Assembly: GCA_963840725.1 (NCBI GenBank)
Contig: CAWIZY010000016.1
Coordinates: 496,001-560,000 of the forward strand
Source: CAVWDU01 sp963840725
GTDB lineage: Bacteria; Pseudomonadota; Gammaproteobacteria; Pseudomonadales; Halieaceae
DNA length: 64,000 nt
Direction: 5' to 3'
The first letter of the stretch is position 1; the number at the start of each line of letters is the position of its first letter. The notes beneath the pieces were generated by a model that was not told where the DNA came from, did no database searches, and saw only the letters and a list, made by a program, of their open reading frames with translations. The position numbers and the translations under genes are program-made. Positions 39,572-48,653 of this stretch are shown in pieces.

Positions 39572-40981
39572 ATGCCAGGAACCAGCAAACTGCGGGGGGC
39601 AACCATTTTTGACACGAAGCCGCCGGCTTTTGCCAGTCGGCCTGCGCTGCTTGTGATTGCGCTTGCCTGCGCAATTGCCCTGGCAACTTTCTGGCCAATC
39701 CTGCAGGGCAAAAAGGTTCCCGGCGGCGAGCGGCCGGAAGCGCTCGCAGTCACAGAAGTGCAGTCCCGTGTGGAGCCGACATCCCTCTCACAAAGCCTCA
39801 TTGAAGCGACAACAGCGGCACAAACCGAAGCCTTGTCGGCAACCAAAACGCCAACCTGGGACGAACGCAAGGTCCAGCGCGGCGACTCCCTCACCGGCAT
39901 TTTCAAGCGCGCGGGCTTCACCGAGCGCCACGCCTACTCGCTACTGAGCACAGCGCCGGAGGCGAAGGCCTTGAGCCGGATCCATCCGGGTGAAGTCATT
40001 GCATTCCTGGTCGACGAATCCGGTGAACTGGCCGCCGTACGACACATCAAGTCTCGTCTGGAAACCACTGAATACCGCTCAAACGACACAGGGTTCAGTA
40101 CCGAAAAAATACTCTTTGAGCCCGAGATCCGCGAAACCTGGGTTTCAGCCAGAATCAGCTCTTCGCTGTTTTTGGCTGGCCAGCGGGCCGGCCTGTCGCA
40201 AAACGTCATCATGAAGATGGCCGGTATTTTCGGTGGTGTCATCGACTTTGTGCTGGACCCGCGCGCCGGGGATTCGATTCACGTGATTTATCAGGAACTC
40301 TACCTGGATGGCGAGAAGTACCAGGACGGCGATATTGTCGCGGCCTCGTACACCAACCGGAATGGGACGTTCAACGCATTCCGATACCGGGACAGCAACG
40401 GCGATATCGGTTACTACAATGAGCAGGGTGTCAGCATGCGAAAGGCCTTTTTGATGGCCCCCGTGGACTTCACGCGTATCAGCTCAAATTTCAATCCGCG
40501 CCGTCTGCATCCTATCTACAAAACCACCAGACCGCACCGCGGCACCGACTACGCCGCACCACGCGGCACTCCGGTTTTCGCCGCGGGCAATGGCAAGGTC
40601 ATCAAGACCGGCTACAGCAAGAGCAATGGGAATTACGTGTTTATACGCCACGGCCAGGACATCGTTACCCGGTATCTTCATCTGCACAAACGGCTGGTCA
40701 AAACCGGCCAGCGCGTCACCCAGAGCCAGATTATCGGGCGCGTCGGGGCCACCGGCGCCGCAACAGGCCCTCACCTGCACTACGAATTCCTGGTCAATGG
40801 CGTACACCGGAATCCGCGCACGATTCACAAGAAACTGCCCAAGGCCAGATCACTTGCCAGCGCCGAGTTACCCGCTTTCAAGGCCACGATAAAAAGAGCG
40901 TCGACACAACTCGCTGCCTTGCGCACTGACAATAATCTGGCGCTCAATCAAGTCAGCGATCAGGCCGGCACCAGCCCGTGA
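39572..40981 (+). CDS. M23 family peptidoglycan endopeptidase (MepM-like)
   Basis: A 469-residue protein anchored by one N-terminal membrane helix (about 24-42). It then has a LysM/OapA-like segment VQRGDSLTGIFKRAGF near residue 93, a middle domain with DFVLDPRAGDSIHVIY, and a C-terminal M23 domain. The zinc ligands are in RPHRGTDYAAP and HLHYEF, with the HLH pair of YLHLHKRL between them. It probably cuts peptidoglycan cross-links in the periplasm to allow wall growth. It is divergent from tyrS, and anmK follows after 22 nt, the same order as I recall in Pseudomonas. The C-terminal tail after the domain is basic and of unknown use. Confidence 0.92.
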   Translation: MPGTSKLRGATIFDTKPPAFASRPALLVIALACAIALATFWPILQGKKVPGGERPEALAVTEVQSRVEPTSLSQSLIEATTAAQTEALSATKTPTWDERKVQRGDSLTGIFKRAGFTERHAYSLLSTAPEAKALSRIHPGEVIAFLVDESGELAAVRHIKSRLETTEYRSNDTGFSTEKILFEPEIRETWVSARISSSLFLAGQRAGLSQNVIMKMAGIFGGVIDFVLDPRAGDSIHVIYQELYLDGEKYQDGDIVAASYTNRNGTFNAFRYRDSNGDIGYYNEQGVSMRKAFLMAPVDFTRISSNFNPRRLHPIYKTTRPHRGTDYAAPRGTPVFAAGNGKVIKTGYSKSNGNYVFIRHGQDIVTRYLHLHKRLVKTGQRVTQSQIIGRVGATGAATGPHLHYEFLVNGVHRNPRTIHKKLPKARSLASAELPAFKATIKRASTQLAALRTDNNLALNQVSDQAGTSP

Positions 40982-41003
40982 TGCACGCACCATCGGTGCT
41001 ACG

Positions 41004-42125
41004 ATGAGTCGGCTCTTCCTGGGGCTGATGTCGGGCACCAGCGTCGACGCAATCGATGCTGCGCTGCTGCAATGTGATGGCGATGGCATGTCGTTAGTTG
41101 CCACCCACCAACACCCTATACCCCGGGCAATACGCGATGCAATTGTCGCGCTGAGCCAGCCGGGCGACAACGAGATTGAGCGGCTCGGCCCCCTTGACCG
41201 GGCGCTGGGTGAACTATTTGCTGCCGCGGTTAGCGATCTCCTCACCACTGCAGATTACCCCCCGGAGAACGTTACCGCCATCGGCAGCCATGGCCAAACG
41301 GTTCGCCACCGACCTCCGTCTGCACCCCCGGAAATTGGCGCACCATTCACCCTGCAGATTGGTGACCCGAACAGCATCGCCGAACTAACCGGCATTACGA
41401 CGGTGGCGGATTTTCGGCGCAGAGACATCACCTGTGGTGGTGAAGGGGCCCCTCTGGCTCCGGCATTCCATGCGGCGGCATTCGGTGCTGCCGGCGTAAC
41501 TCGGGCGATAGTGAACATCGGGGGCATCGCAAATCTCTCACTGCTGTCCCAAAGCGAACTGCGGGCCGGTTTCGATACCGGGCCAGGCAATACCCTGCTG
41601 GATCATTGGATCGCTCGACACCGGGGCTTGACCCACGACGCCGGGGGCCAATGGGCGGCTGAGGGTGAGACCAGTGCTCCTCTGCTGGAACTAATGCTAC
41701 AACATCCTTACCTCGCTCTACGCGGCCCACGCAGCACTGGCAAAGAGGCTTTCAATCTTGGCTGGCTGGATGAGGTTCTGTCCGGTTTGCCCGCGCTTGC
41801 ACCCGCGCGGGTGCAGGCGACACTCGCGGAATTCACCGCACGGACCATCGCCGATGCCGTTACTCAGACGGGGCCCAGGGCCACGGAGGTTTTCGTCTGC
41901 GGTGGCGGCTGCCATAACAGCGACCTGATGAACAGATTACAGCGCCTGCTACCAGGCATTGAGGTAGGGTCTACTGCACTGCTGGGCGTAGATCCTGACT
42001 GGGTGGAGGCAGCGGCATTTGCCTGGCTGGCCAGTCGCACGCTGGACGGCTTATGCGGCAATTCTCCAGCGGTTACGGGCGCTGCCGGGGAACGTGTATT
42101 GGGGGCGATTTACCCGGCCCCATAA
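41004..42125 (+). CDS. anmK: Anhydro-N-acetylmuramic acid kinase
   Basis: A 373-residue sugar kinase. LGLMSGTSVDAIDAAL is the phosphate-binding loop, IGSHGQTVRH and RRRDITCGGEGAPLAPAFH line the sugar site, and VNIGGIANLSLL and DTGPGNTLLDHW complete the ATP fold. It turns 1,6-anhydro-MurNAc and ATP into MurNAc 6-phosphate, returning wall material released by endopeptidases and lytic transglycosylases. It is likely cotranscribed with the M23 gene just upstream. Confidence 0.96.
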   Translation: MSRLFLGLMSGTSVDAIDAALLQCDGDGMSLVATHQHPIPRAIRDAIVALSQPGDNEIERLGPLDRALGELFAAAVSDLLTTADYPPENVTAIGSHGQTVRHRPPSAPPEIGAPFTLQIGDPNSIAELTGITTVADFRRRDITCGGEGAPLAPAFHAAAFGAAGVTRAIVNIGGIANLSLLSQSELRAGFDTGPGNTLLDHWIARHRGLTHDAGGQWAAEGETSAPLLELMLQHPYLALRGPRSTGKEAFNLGWLDEVLSGLPALAPARVQATLAEFTARTIADAVTQTGPRATEVFVCGGGCHNSDLMNRLQRLLPGIEVGSTALLGVDPDWVEAAAFAWLASRTLDGLCGNSPAVTGAAGERVLGAIYPAP

Positions 42126-42170
42126 ACTCCCCTGGGTGACTGGTCGACCACACACCCTGCCCCTGGCAAG

Positions 42171-42641
42171 CTAAAACGCAATATAGTTCTGCTCCTGAAC
42201 CAGCATACGGGCCTCCTCGGCAGCATAAGGCACCGTACTGACGAACGGTTGCAGCTGCCGCTCGTCAATGCTGTGTCCACCCATCCAGGTTTGACAGGCT
42301 TTTATATTCACCACACCCAGCGCCGACAAACGGGCCGCCAGATCAACAACCTCCTGATTGTCTCGATAGTTATCCCGAAGCAGAACCGTCACCTCCGGAC
42401 CGTGCATCAGCAATGTGACGCTGGCGTGGGAGTTATACGACATGGCGTCGTCAAGCAGCAATTCCTCCGCTCTTGAGAGTACTTCCAGGAGTTCTGCTGC
42501 GGTATGCAACTCAAGATTCGCCAGATACCGGGCATCGCCGGGTACAGCCTCTTCGGCCGCTGCTCCACCGGCAACCAGCAGCCAGAGAATCAGGACAGAC
42601 GAAACCAGCGCGTCACATCGAGAAGGAAGAACCACAACCAC
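42171..42641 (-). CDS. Exported DsrE/DsrF-like protein
   Basis: A 156-residue protein with an N-terminal hydrophobic stretch (SSVLILWLLVAGGAAA) that fits a signal peptide. The body looks like the DsrE/F sulfur-relay fold: ASVTLLMHGPEVTVLL, DLAARLSALGVVNIKACQTWM with the typical single cysteine, then a C-terminal VSTVPYAAEEA. Soluble members carry sulfur on that cysteine; the role of exported ones is unclear. The start (GTG or similar) lies within the last codons of erpA, so the two are translationally coupled. Confidence 0.65.
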   Translation of the reverse strand: MVVVLPSRCDALVSSVLILWLLVAGGAAAEEAVPGDARYLANLELHTAAELLEVLSRAEELLLDDAMSYNSHASVTLLMHGPEVTVLLRDNYRDNQEVVDLAARLSALGVVNIKACQTWMGGHSIDERQLQPFVSTVPYAAEEARMLVQEQNYIAF

Positions 42642-42972
42642 AGGTCGCAGTGGCGTTGGGATTGTTGACCACGAAACGTGACCCCTCTAGACCCTCGCTG
42701 TAATCCACTTCTGATCCAGCGAGGTAGGGGTAACTCATGGGGTCTATCAGCACCGTCACACCGTCTCTTTCAATCGTCGTATCATCCTCAGCCGACAGCT
42801 CATCGAAGGTAAAACCATACTGGAAGCCGGAGCACCCGCCCCCGGTAATAAAGACACGCAGCTTCAATTCGTCGTTTTCTTCCTCTGCGACCAATTGCCG
42901 TACTTTGGCAACTGCTCGCTCGGACAGATTTACAGCGGTGGGATTGAAAGACTGGGCAACAGACATAGTCAT
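42613..42972 (-). CDS. erpA: Iron-sulfur cluster insertion protein ErpA
   Basis: A 119-residue A-type carrier with the three invariant cysteines, Cys47 (GGGCSGFQYGF), Cys111 and Cys113 (TATCGCGSSF). It accepts Fe-S clusters and passes them to targets; in E. coli complex I is among its dependants. I take the ATG at 42972; another at 42966 is equally possible. The frame is open upstream over a repeat region without homology. It is followed by the DsrE-like gene and preceded by the argC-linked genes. Confidence 0.94.
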   Translation of the reverse strand: MTMSVAQSFNPTAVNLSERAVAKVRQLVAEEENDELKLRVFITGGGCSGFQYGFTFDELSAEDDTTIERDGVTVLIDPMSYPYLAGSEVDYSEGLEGSRFVVNNPNATATCGCGSSFSM

Positions 42973-43067
42973 ACTCTGAGTCGCATAGCGGCATTTGGTT
43001 CCAACACGACACTCGATTATCGTGAACCCGACCGGATCAGTCAACTTTTGCCGATCCTCGATAACTA

Positions 43068-43103
43068 CTCTACCCACCGCTCTACCCACCGCTCTACCCA
43101 CCG
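43068..43103. repeat. Three exact 12-bp tandem repeats upstream of erpA
   Basis: CTCTACCCACCG repeated three times on the + strand, about 95-130 nt upstream of the erpA start in a non-coding gap. It may lie in the erpA promoter region; the repeats have no matched family. Confidence 0.85.
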
Positions 43104-43238
43104 CTGCAGTCCACACTACAGCTGCAGCCCACAGCACCCGCTACAGACCGGCCGCCCTGCAAGTGTCCACTCTGATGCCTACTTTCCCAGCGCGCACCTG
43201 ACGCACGGCGAACCTGTGCACCGGGGTCTCCGACGACA

Positions 43239-43952
43239 TCAGATGCCGATATGAGTGAAGCGGTTGCCAACCTGCCAGGGATAGTTTTCGCTGACTTTCA
43301 TTTTTTTGGGCTTGCTGGCGGTAGCCACCACCTGCACACCCAGGGGCGCAAACCCCTCGGGTAGCAGCAGCACACCTTCGATCGCCTGAAAATACCGAAA
43401 CCGCAGAGCCACCGCGGGGTTCTCCAGGCTGTCGCTAAGCTCGGCAAGTGAATAGCTGACCTGCTGACTCTCCAGCGACCCGTATATCTCGGCACGAAGA
43501 CTGCCGACCAGGGTGCGGTGCTTGCGGGCTTCCTGCTTAACCACAATGCGAAAAGCGTATTGCCGCTCCTCTTTCGTCGCAACCAGTTCAAGACGCCGAA
43601 GACTCAGCCCCTGCTCCACCGCTGCAGGCGCCATCAGACTCTTGTAAAACCGCAAGCCCTCGGCCAGGTCCGACATCCGGTCTTTCTGATCAGCAATATC
43701 GCGCCGTAACAGCTCCAGTGCGGCCCTATCTACCTCACTGCGGGTGAGCGCTATTTCCAGCTCCTGCTCAAGAGTCTCGACGCGCTCGGTAGAGAGCGCC
43801 ACGGCACCCACGTCAGCAACTTCGGTAGTCGCCGGGGGCAATCTGCCCCCTCCGGCAATAAAGCCAGCGGCAAATACAGCCAGCAACAGTGCGCCAGCGG
43901 CGAGCAAACCAGCCACCCGGGGCCATCTTGATGACGGGTTCATGTTGCTCAC
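43239..43952 (-). CDS. Membrane-anchored protein next to argC (DUF6776-like)
   Basis: A 237-residue protein. One membrane helix (LLAAGALLLAVFAAGFIAG) is followed by a coiled-coil-like stretch with heptad leucines (TLEQELEIALTRSEVDRAAL...RRDIADQKDRM) and a C-terminal beta-rich domain of about 110 residues. It appears anchored in the inner membrane with most of the chain in the periplasm. Genes of this layout sit between argC and erpA in Pseudomonas and relatives; no function is known to me. Seven nucleotides separate it from the argC stop. Confidence 0.72.
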   Translation of the reverse strand: MSNMNPSSRWPRVAGLLAAGALLLAVFAAGFIAGGGRLPPATTEVADVGAVALSTERVETLEQELEIALTRSEVDRAALELLRRDIADQKDRMSDLAEGLRFYKSLMAPAAVEQGLSLRRLELVATKEERQYAFRIVVKQEARKHRTLVGSLRAEIYGSLESQQVSYSLAELSDSLENPAVALRFRYFQAIEGVLLLPEGFAPLGVQVVATASKPKKMKVSENYPWQVGNRFTHIGI

Positions 43953-43958
43953 TTCAAC

Positions 43959-44990
43959 TCAGGGCAGCAGTCCGATCTGCTTTAGCCCCGTATCCTCTGG
44001 CAGCTCCAGCATGATGTTCATATTCTGGATGGCCTGTCCGGACGCTCCCTTGACCAGGTTGTCGATAGCCGACATCACCACGACCGTCTCCCGCTCCTGA
44101 GGCACGCATACCGCCAGCTGACATCGATTCGCCCCCTTTACCGTGCGAGTCTGGGGAAAACTGCCGGCGGGCAATACGTCGACAAAAGCCTCGCTGCGAT
44201 ACCAGTCCTCATACAACGCCTGCACATCGGCAACAGGCGCCTTGAGGGTCGCGAACAGTGTCGCGTGAATACCGCGAATCATTGGCAACAGGTGCGGTAC
44301 AAAGGTCAGTTGCACAGCGTCACCGGCAACGACCGCCAGACCCTGCTCAATCTCCGGCAAGTGGCGGTGCCCGGACACCGCATAGGCTTTGAAGCTATCT
44401 GCGGTCTCAGTCAGGAGGTTGTCTATCTTCGCCTGTCGACCCGCCCCGCTGACGCCAGATGCAGCGCTGGCCACCAGCCTGAGCGGATCGACCAAACCGT
44501 TGGCCAGCAGAGGAATAAAACCGAGCTGCACTGAGGTGGGGTAACAACCGGGGCAAGCGACCAGTCTGGCCCCCGCAATAGCCTGCCGATTCAACTCGGG
44601 AAGTCCATACACCGCTTCGTCCAGCAGTGCCGGGCTGGCATGTGCCTCCCCGTACCAACGCGACCACAGGCTGTGATCGCGGATACGATAGTCTGCAGAC
44701 AGGTCGATAACCCGAGTGCCATTGGCCAGCAGCTCTGGCACTTTATTCATGGCCACGTTGTGGGGTGTGGCAAAAAACACGATATCGCAGGCACTCAGCT
44801 CGGCAGTGTCGGGATCACTGAAGCTCAGCTCGCAGTGACCGCGCATATTGGGGTAGAGTTCGTCCACCCGACGGCCCCGCTCGCTGCGTGAGGTTATCAC
44901 CACAACTTCCGCGTGATCATGCGAGGCCAGCAGGCGCAGCAACTCTACACCCGTGTAGCCCGTGCCACCGACAATTCCCAGCTTGAACAT
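43959..44990 (-). CDS. argC: N-acetyl-gamma-glutamyl-phosphate reductase
   Basis: A 343-residue enzyme. GIVGGTGYTGVELLRL is the NADP-binding loop, VACPGCYPTSVQLG contains the catalytic cysteine, and SGVSGAGRQAK and GHRHLPEIEQ supply substrate-binding and catalytic residues. It reduces N-acetylglutamyl phosphate to the semialdehyde in arginine biosynthesis. The ATG at 44990 begins the family N-terminus; GGAG is upstream. First gene of the argC / membrane protein / erpA / DsrE-like run. Confidence 0.96.
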   Translation of the reverse strand: MFKLGIVGGTGYTGVELLRLLASHDHAEVVVITSRSERGRRVDELYPNMRGHCELSFSDPDTAELSACDIVFFATPHNVAMNKVPELLANGTRVIDLSADYRIRDHSLWSRWYGEAHASPALLDEAVYGLPELNRQAIAGARLVACPGCYPTSVQLGFIPLLANGLVDPLRLVASAASGVSGAGRQAKIDNLLTETADSFKAYAVSGHRHLPEIEQGLAVVAGDAVQLTFVPHLLPMIRGIHATLFATLKAPVADVQALYEDWYRSEAFVDVLPAGSFPQTRTVKGANRCQLAVCVPQERETVVVMSAIDNLVKGASGQAIQNMNIMLELPEDTGLKQIGLLP

Positions 44991-45066
44991 TGTTGCCCCG
45001 TTCTCCAGCACTGTGTTGCGAATAGCGCCAGTATAAAGGCAATACCCGGGGCGATAACTGTTAATA

Positions 45067-46824
45067 TTGATGTTTTGCTACCGGGCCTGTTCGCACTTGC
45101 GCAAGCTACTAGAGACTTATCGGCGCCAGCTGACCAACTACGAGTCGGTACTGGCCTACTCGCTGTTGGGGGTGTTGGGAGGCCTGGCATCCGGGCTGGT
45201 AGTGCTCGGCTTCGAACTGGGTATCGCGCAGTGTGCACTGGTGTTCGGTGTAGGAGGTGGCGGAGACGACTTCGAGTCACTACCCCGCTGGGCTCTGTTC
45301 GTCTTGCCCGTGAGCGGAGCCGCCCTGCTGGGTGTCGCCTATGCGATGCTCAAGCCCGAGACCCGAGAGACCGGCATCGTCCACGTATTGAGCCGCATGG
45401 ACTCACACTACAGCGTGCTGCCGCTGCGCAATGCGCTGCTACAATTTTTCGCGGGGATCTTCGCCCTCGCCACCGGCCAGTCCGGCGGCCGGGAAGGCCC
45501 GGGCGTGCATCTGGGGGCGGCGGCAAACAGCTTGTTGGGCCAGCGCCTCGGCCTGCCTAACACCAGCCTGCGCCTGCTGATCGGGTGTGGCACCGCCGGC
45601 GGCATTGCCGCAGCTTTCCACACACCGTTGGCAGGGGTAATCTTCGCCATGGAGGTGATCATCACAGAGTATACAGTGGTGGGCTTTATTCCGGTGATGC
45701 TGGCAGCTGTTTCGGCCTCGGCGATCAGCCGGACGCTGTCCGGCAGCGAGACGCTCTTTACCATGCCGCCTACCGCTCTTCACTCCCTGCTGGAGCTTCC
45801 TTATATCGTGCTGCTGGGGTTCTGCTGCGGACTCGCGGTCACGGGTTTTATCCGCATTTCGACACTGGCGACCCGATTTTCCAAGTACCCTGTTGCAGTG
45901 CGCTTTGTCACCGCTGGGGTGGTCACCGGAGTCATGGCGCTGTGGGTGCCCCAGGTCCTCGGTATCGGCTACGATTCGCTGAACCTGATCCTCGATGGCG
46001 AAATGGCGCTGAAACTGGTGCTGGCGCTGGGTGCCTGCAAGCTACTGACCACGGCAATCAGCAGTGGCGCAGGGTTGCCGATCGGGATCATTGGACCCAA
46101 CCTGTTGATCGGCGCCTGCATCGGCAGCGCCCTGTCAACGCTGGGTCGGTGGTGGCTTCCAGAACTTGCCTCTGACCATGCACTCTACGTGGTGATTGGC
46201 ATGGGGGCCGCCATGGGTGCGGTTCTCAACGCGCCGTTGGCCGCTATTCTTGCGGTGATAGAATTGACGGGCAGCATCGTTCTCGGCATGCCGGCTATGC
46301 TGGCAATCGTTGCCGCCACACTGACCAATACCGGTATTTTCCGACAGCCCTCAGCCCACCAGCGTGCACTGCAACTACTCGAGCGCAGGGTGCCGGACGA
46401 CCCGTTGAGCAAAATGTTGCATCGCACCGACGTCACGTCGATCATGGATCAGCGCGCGGTCAAGGTTCCCTCTATGCTGGCGCCGGACGATCTCGAACCG
46501 CTACTGGAATTTACACCTGCCTGGTGTATCGTGGCGCGCGACGGCGAAGACCTCTACCTGGTGAGCGGTAACGAGTTACTGACCTGGCTGCAAGACCGCG
46601 ACACCAGCGCCGGAGACACCGATTTGACGGAAGCCGACATTCGGCGCTGGGCCCTGGCTGCTGTCCCGGTGCAGGCCACTCTGCGGCAAGCGTTGGATAT
46701 CATGCGCACGGCCACGGCTGAAGCGGTATCCGTCTACGAGCGCAGCCCGACGACGGGCAACCGGATATTAAACGGGGTCATCACCCGCGAGAGTATCGAG
46801 AAGTACTCCTTGGCCAAATTGTAG
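45067..46824 (+). CDS. CLC family chloride channel/transporter with C-terminal CBS region
   Basis: A 585-residue membrane protein. The anion-pathway motif GREGPGVHLGA keeps the gating glutamate (E148 of E. coli ClcA). The first selectivity motif, GSGIP in ClcA, is here ETGIV. At the position of the intracellular proton glutamate E203, in PLAGVIFAMEV, there is a valine, as in eukaryotic CLC channels rather than exchangers. The core of about 400 residues is followed by a cytosolic part from about 450, with CBS-like segments (TDVTSIMDQRAVKV; ATLRQALDIMRTATAEAVSVYE). It probably moves chloride across the inner membrane. The hem genes follow in the same direction. Confidence 0.88.
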   Translation: MMFCYRACSHLRKLLETYRRQLTNYESVLAYSLLGVLGGLASGLVVLGFELGIAQCALVFGVGGGGDDFESLPRWALFVLPVSGAALLGVAYAMLKPETRETGIVHVLSRMDSHYSVLPLRNALLQFFAGIFALATGQSGGREGPGVHLGAAANSLLGQRLGLPNTSLRLLIGCGTAGGIAAAFHTPLAGVIFAMEVIITEYTVVGFIPVMLAAVSASAISRTLSGSETLFTMPPTALHSLLELPYIVLLGFCCGLAVTGFIRISTLATRFSKYPVAVRFVTAGVVTGVMALWVPQVLGIGYDSLNLILDGEMALKLVLALGACKLLTTAISSGAGLPIGIIGPNLLIGACIGSALSTLGRWWLPELASDHALYVVIGMGAAMGAVLNAPLAAILAVIELTGSIVLGMPAMLAIVAATLTNTGIFRQPSAHQRALQLLERRVPDDPLSKMLHRTDVTSIMDQRAVKVPSMLAPDDLEPLLEFTPAWCIVARDGEDLYLVSGNELLTWLQDRDTSAGDTDLTEADIRRWALAAVPVQATLRQALDIMRTATAEAVSVYERSPTTGNRILNGVITRESIEKYSLAKL

Positions 46825-46845
46825 ATCACACAGGAGAAAGTACGC

Positions 46846-47265
46846 ATGCTATGGCTCAAAGCCCTGCACATCATATTTGTCGTCTGCTGGTTCGCAGGCC
46901 TGTTCTATCTGCCGCGTATCTTCGTCAACTACGCCGCCAGTGAGCACCCTGATACCCGAGCGCAGCTGGCCGTGATGACAAGAAAACTCTACCGCTTCGT
47001 AACCCCGCTGATGGTTCTGGCGCTGCTGTTCGGTGCCGCCATCATTGCCCTGCAGCCGGACTACTATCTGCAGGCGCGCTGGATGTGGGTCAAATTGCTG
47101 GCCGTAGCGTTTCTGGTGGTCTACCACGTGCAATGTGGCCGCTATGTAAGACGGATCAATGAGCACCAGGACGACCACAGCCATGTCTTCTACCGGTTTT
47201 TCAACGAAATTCCTGTCTTGTTCTTGTTCCTAATCGTGTTTCTGGTGGTGCTCAAACCTTTTTGA
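46846..47265 (+). CDS. hemJ: Protoporphyrinogen IX oxidase, HemJ type
   Basis: A 139-residue membrane protein with four helices. It has the HemJ N-terminus WLKALHIIFVVCWFAGLFYLPR, in which the histidine is a likely haem ligand, and KLYRFVTPLM and WMWVKLLAV further on. HemJ oxidises protoporphyrinogen to protoporphyrin near the end of haem synthesis. AGGAG precedes the ATG. It heads a same-strand group with hemL and hemB, which supports the call. Confidence 0.92.
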   Translation: MLWLKALHIIFVVCWFAGLFYLPRIFVNYAASEHPDTRAQLAVMTRKLYRFVTPLMVLALLFGAAIIALQPDYYLQARWMWVKLLAVAFLVVYHVQCGRYVRRINEHQDDHSHVFYRFFNEIPVLFLFLIVFLVVLKPF

Positions 47266-47358
47266 CGGCGGCCCCCGGAGCCCGGATAATCGCCCCACAG
47301 CCGCCCCACGACAGCCATTCATAAACTTGCCGTTTGTAAAACAGGAAACCCCGACACC

Positions 47359-48639
47359 ATGAGCAGTTCCGCACAGTTATTCGAGCGCGCCCAGATGCAC
47401 ATTCCCGGCGGCGTCAACTCCCCTGTCCGTGCTTTCAAGGCCGTAGGTGGAACACCGGTCTTCATCGAACGCAGCGACGGCGCCTATGTGTTTGATACCG
47501 AGGGCAAGCGCTACACCGACTACGTACTTTCCTGGGGCCCCATGATCATGGGTCACAACCACCCTCATGTCAGGGAAGCAGTCATCCGGCAGAGTGAGAA
47601 AGGACTGAGCTTCGGCGCTCCCACTGAACTGGAGATCGAACTGGCGGAGCGCGTCTGCGAGATCATGCCCGGAATGGATCTGGTGCGTATGGTGAGTTCC
47701 GGAACCGAGGCCACTATGAGTGCTATCCGTCTCGCACGCGGGTACACCGGGCGAGACACCATTGTGAAATTCGAGGGCTGTTACCACGGTCACTCGGACT
47801 CTTTGTTGGTGAAAGCGGGGTCCGGGGCGCTGACGCTTGGGGTACCCAGCTCGCCGGGAGTCCCGACCGCATTGGCCGACCACACCATGACCCTGGACTA
47901 CAACGACAGTGAGGGCTTGCGCGCCGCATTCGCCGAGCACGGCGACAGTATTGCCTGCGCTATCGTTGAACCCGTGGTCGGCAACATGAACTGCATACCC
48001 CCGGAGCCCGGATTCCTTGAGACCTTGCGCGAGGTCTGCACCGCCGCCGGCGCAGTTCTCATACTCGACGAAGTAATGACGGGTTTTCGTTTCGGCCTGC
48101 AGGGTGCCCAGGGGTTCTATGGGATAGAGGCCGACCTGACTACCCTGGGCAAAGTCATCGGTGGCGGCATGCCGGTGGGTGCATTCGGGGGTAAACGAGA
48201 GATCATGGAGCAGATTGCGCCTCTGGGACCCGTCTACCAGGCTGGAACTCTGTCGGGTAATCCGGTGGCCATGGCAGCGGGGCTGGCCACCCTGGACATT
48301 ATCTCTACCGACGGTTTCTACCCGCCGCTGTTTGCGCACACCAAAGCGCTCTGCCAAGGCATGCAGAAGGCCGCCGATCAGGCCGGGGTGCCTTTCACCA
48401 CCAATCATGCCGGCAGTATGTTCGGCGGTTTCTTTACCGGCGCCGCCAAGGTCACCAACTACCGCGAGGTAATGGCTTGTGACACCGAGGCCTTCAACCA
48501 CTTCTTCCATCTGATGCTGGATCAGGGCGTCTATCTTGCCCCGGCGTCCTACGAAGCTGGATTCATGTCCGCCGCCCACAGTGATGACGACATCGACGCT
48601 ACGGTGGCTGCGGCCACACACGCTTTCGCGCAACTTTAA
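47359..48639 (+). CDS. hemL: Glutamate-1-semialdehyde 2,1-aminomutase
   Basis: A 426-residue PLP enzyme of aminotransferase class III. It shows PGGVNSPVRAFKAVGG at the N-terminus, VSSGTEATMSAIRLARG, ILDEVMTGFR, and the PLP lysine in LGKVIGGGMPVGAFGG near residue 265. It forms 5-aminolevulinate from glutamate 1-semialdehyde, the C5 route of tetrapyrrole synthesis. The product is the substrate of the next gene, hemB, 14 nt downstream. Confidence 0.97.
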   Translation: MSSSAQLFERAQMHIPGGVNSPVRAFKAVGGTPVFIERSDGAYVFDTEGKRYTDYVLSWGPMIMGHNHPHVREAVIRQSEKGLSFGAPTELEIELAERVCEIMPGMDLVRMVSSGTEATMSAIRLARGYTGRDTIVKFEGCYHGHSDSLLVKAGSGALTLGVPSSPGVPTALADHTMTLDYNDSEGLRAAFAEHGDSIACAIVEPVVGNMNCIPPEPGFLETLREVCTAAGAVLILDEVMTGFRFGLQGAQGFYGIEADLTTLGKVIGGGMPVGAFGGKREIMEQIAPLGPVYQAGTLSGNPVAMAAGLATLDIISTDGFYPPLFAHTKALCQGMQKAADQAGVPFTTNHAGSMFGGFFTGAAKVTNYREVMACDTEAFNHFFHLMLDQGVYLAPASYEAGFMSAAHSDDDIDATVAAATHAFAQL

Positions 48640-48653
48640 GAGAGACACTAGCC

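Noticed and set aside
42973..43137. Extended erpA start giving 55 extra residues with a VGRA repeat
   Set aside because: The extension translates the 12-bp DNA repeat and has no match to ErpA, which normally starts near the 42972 ATG.
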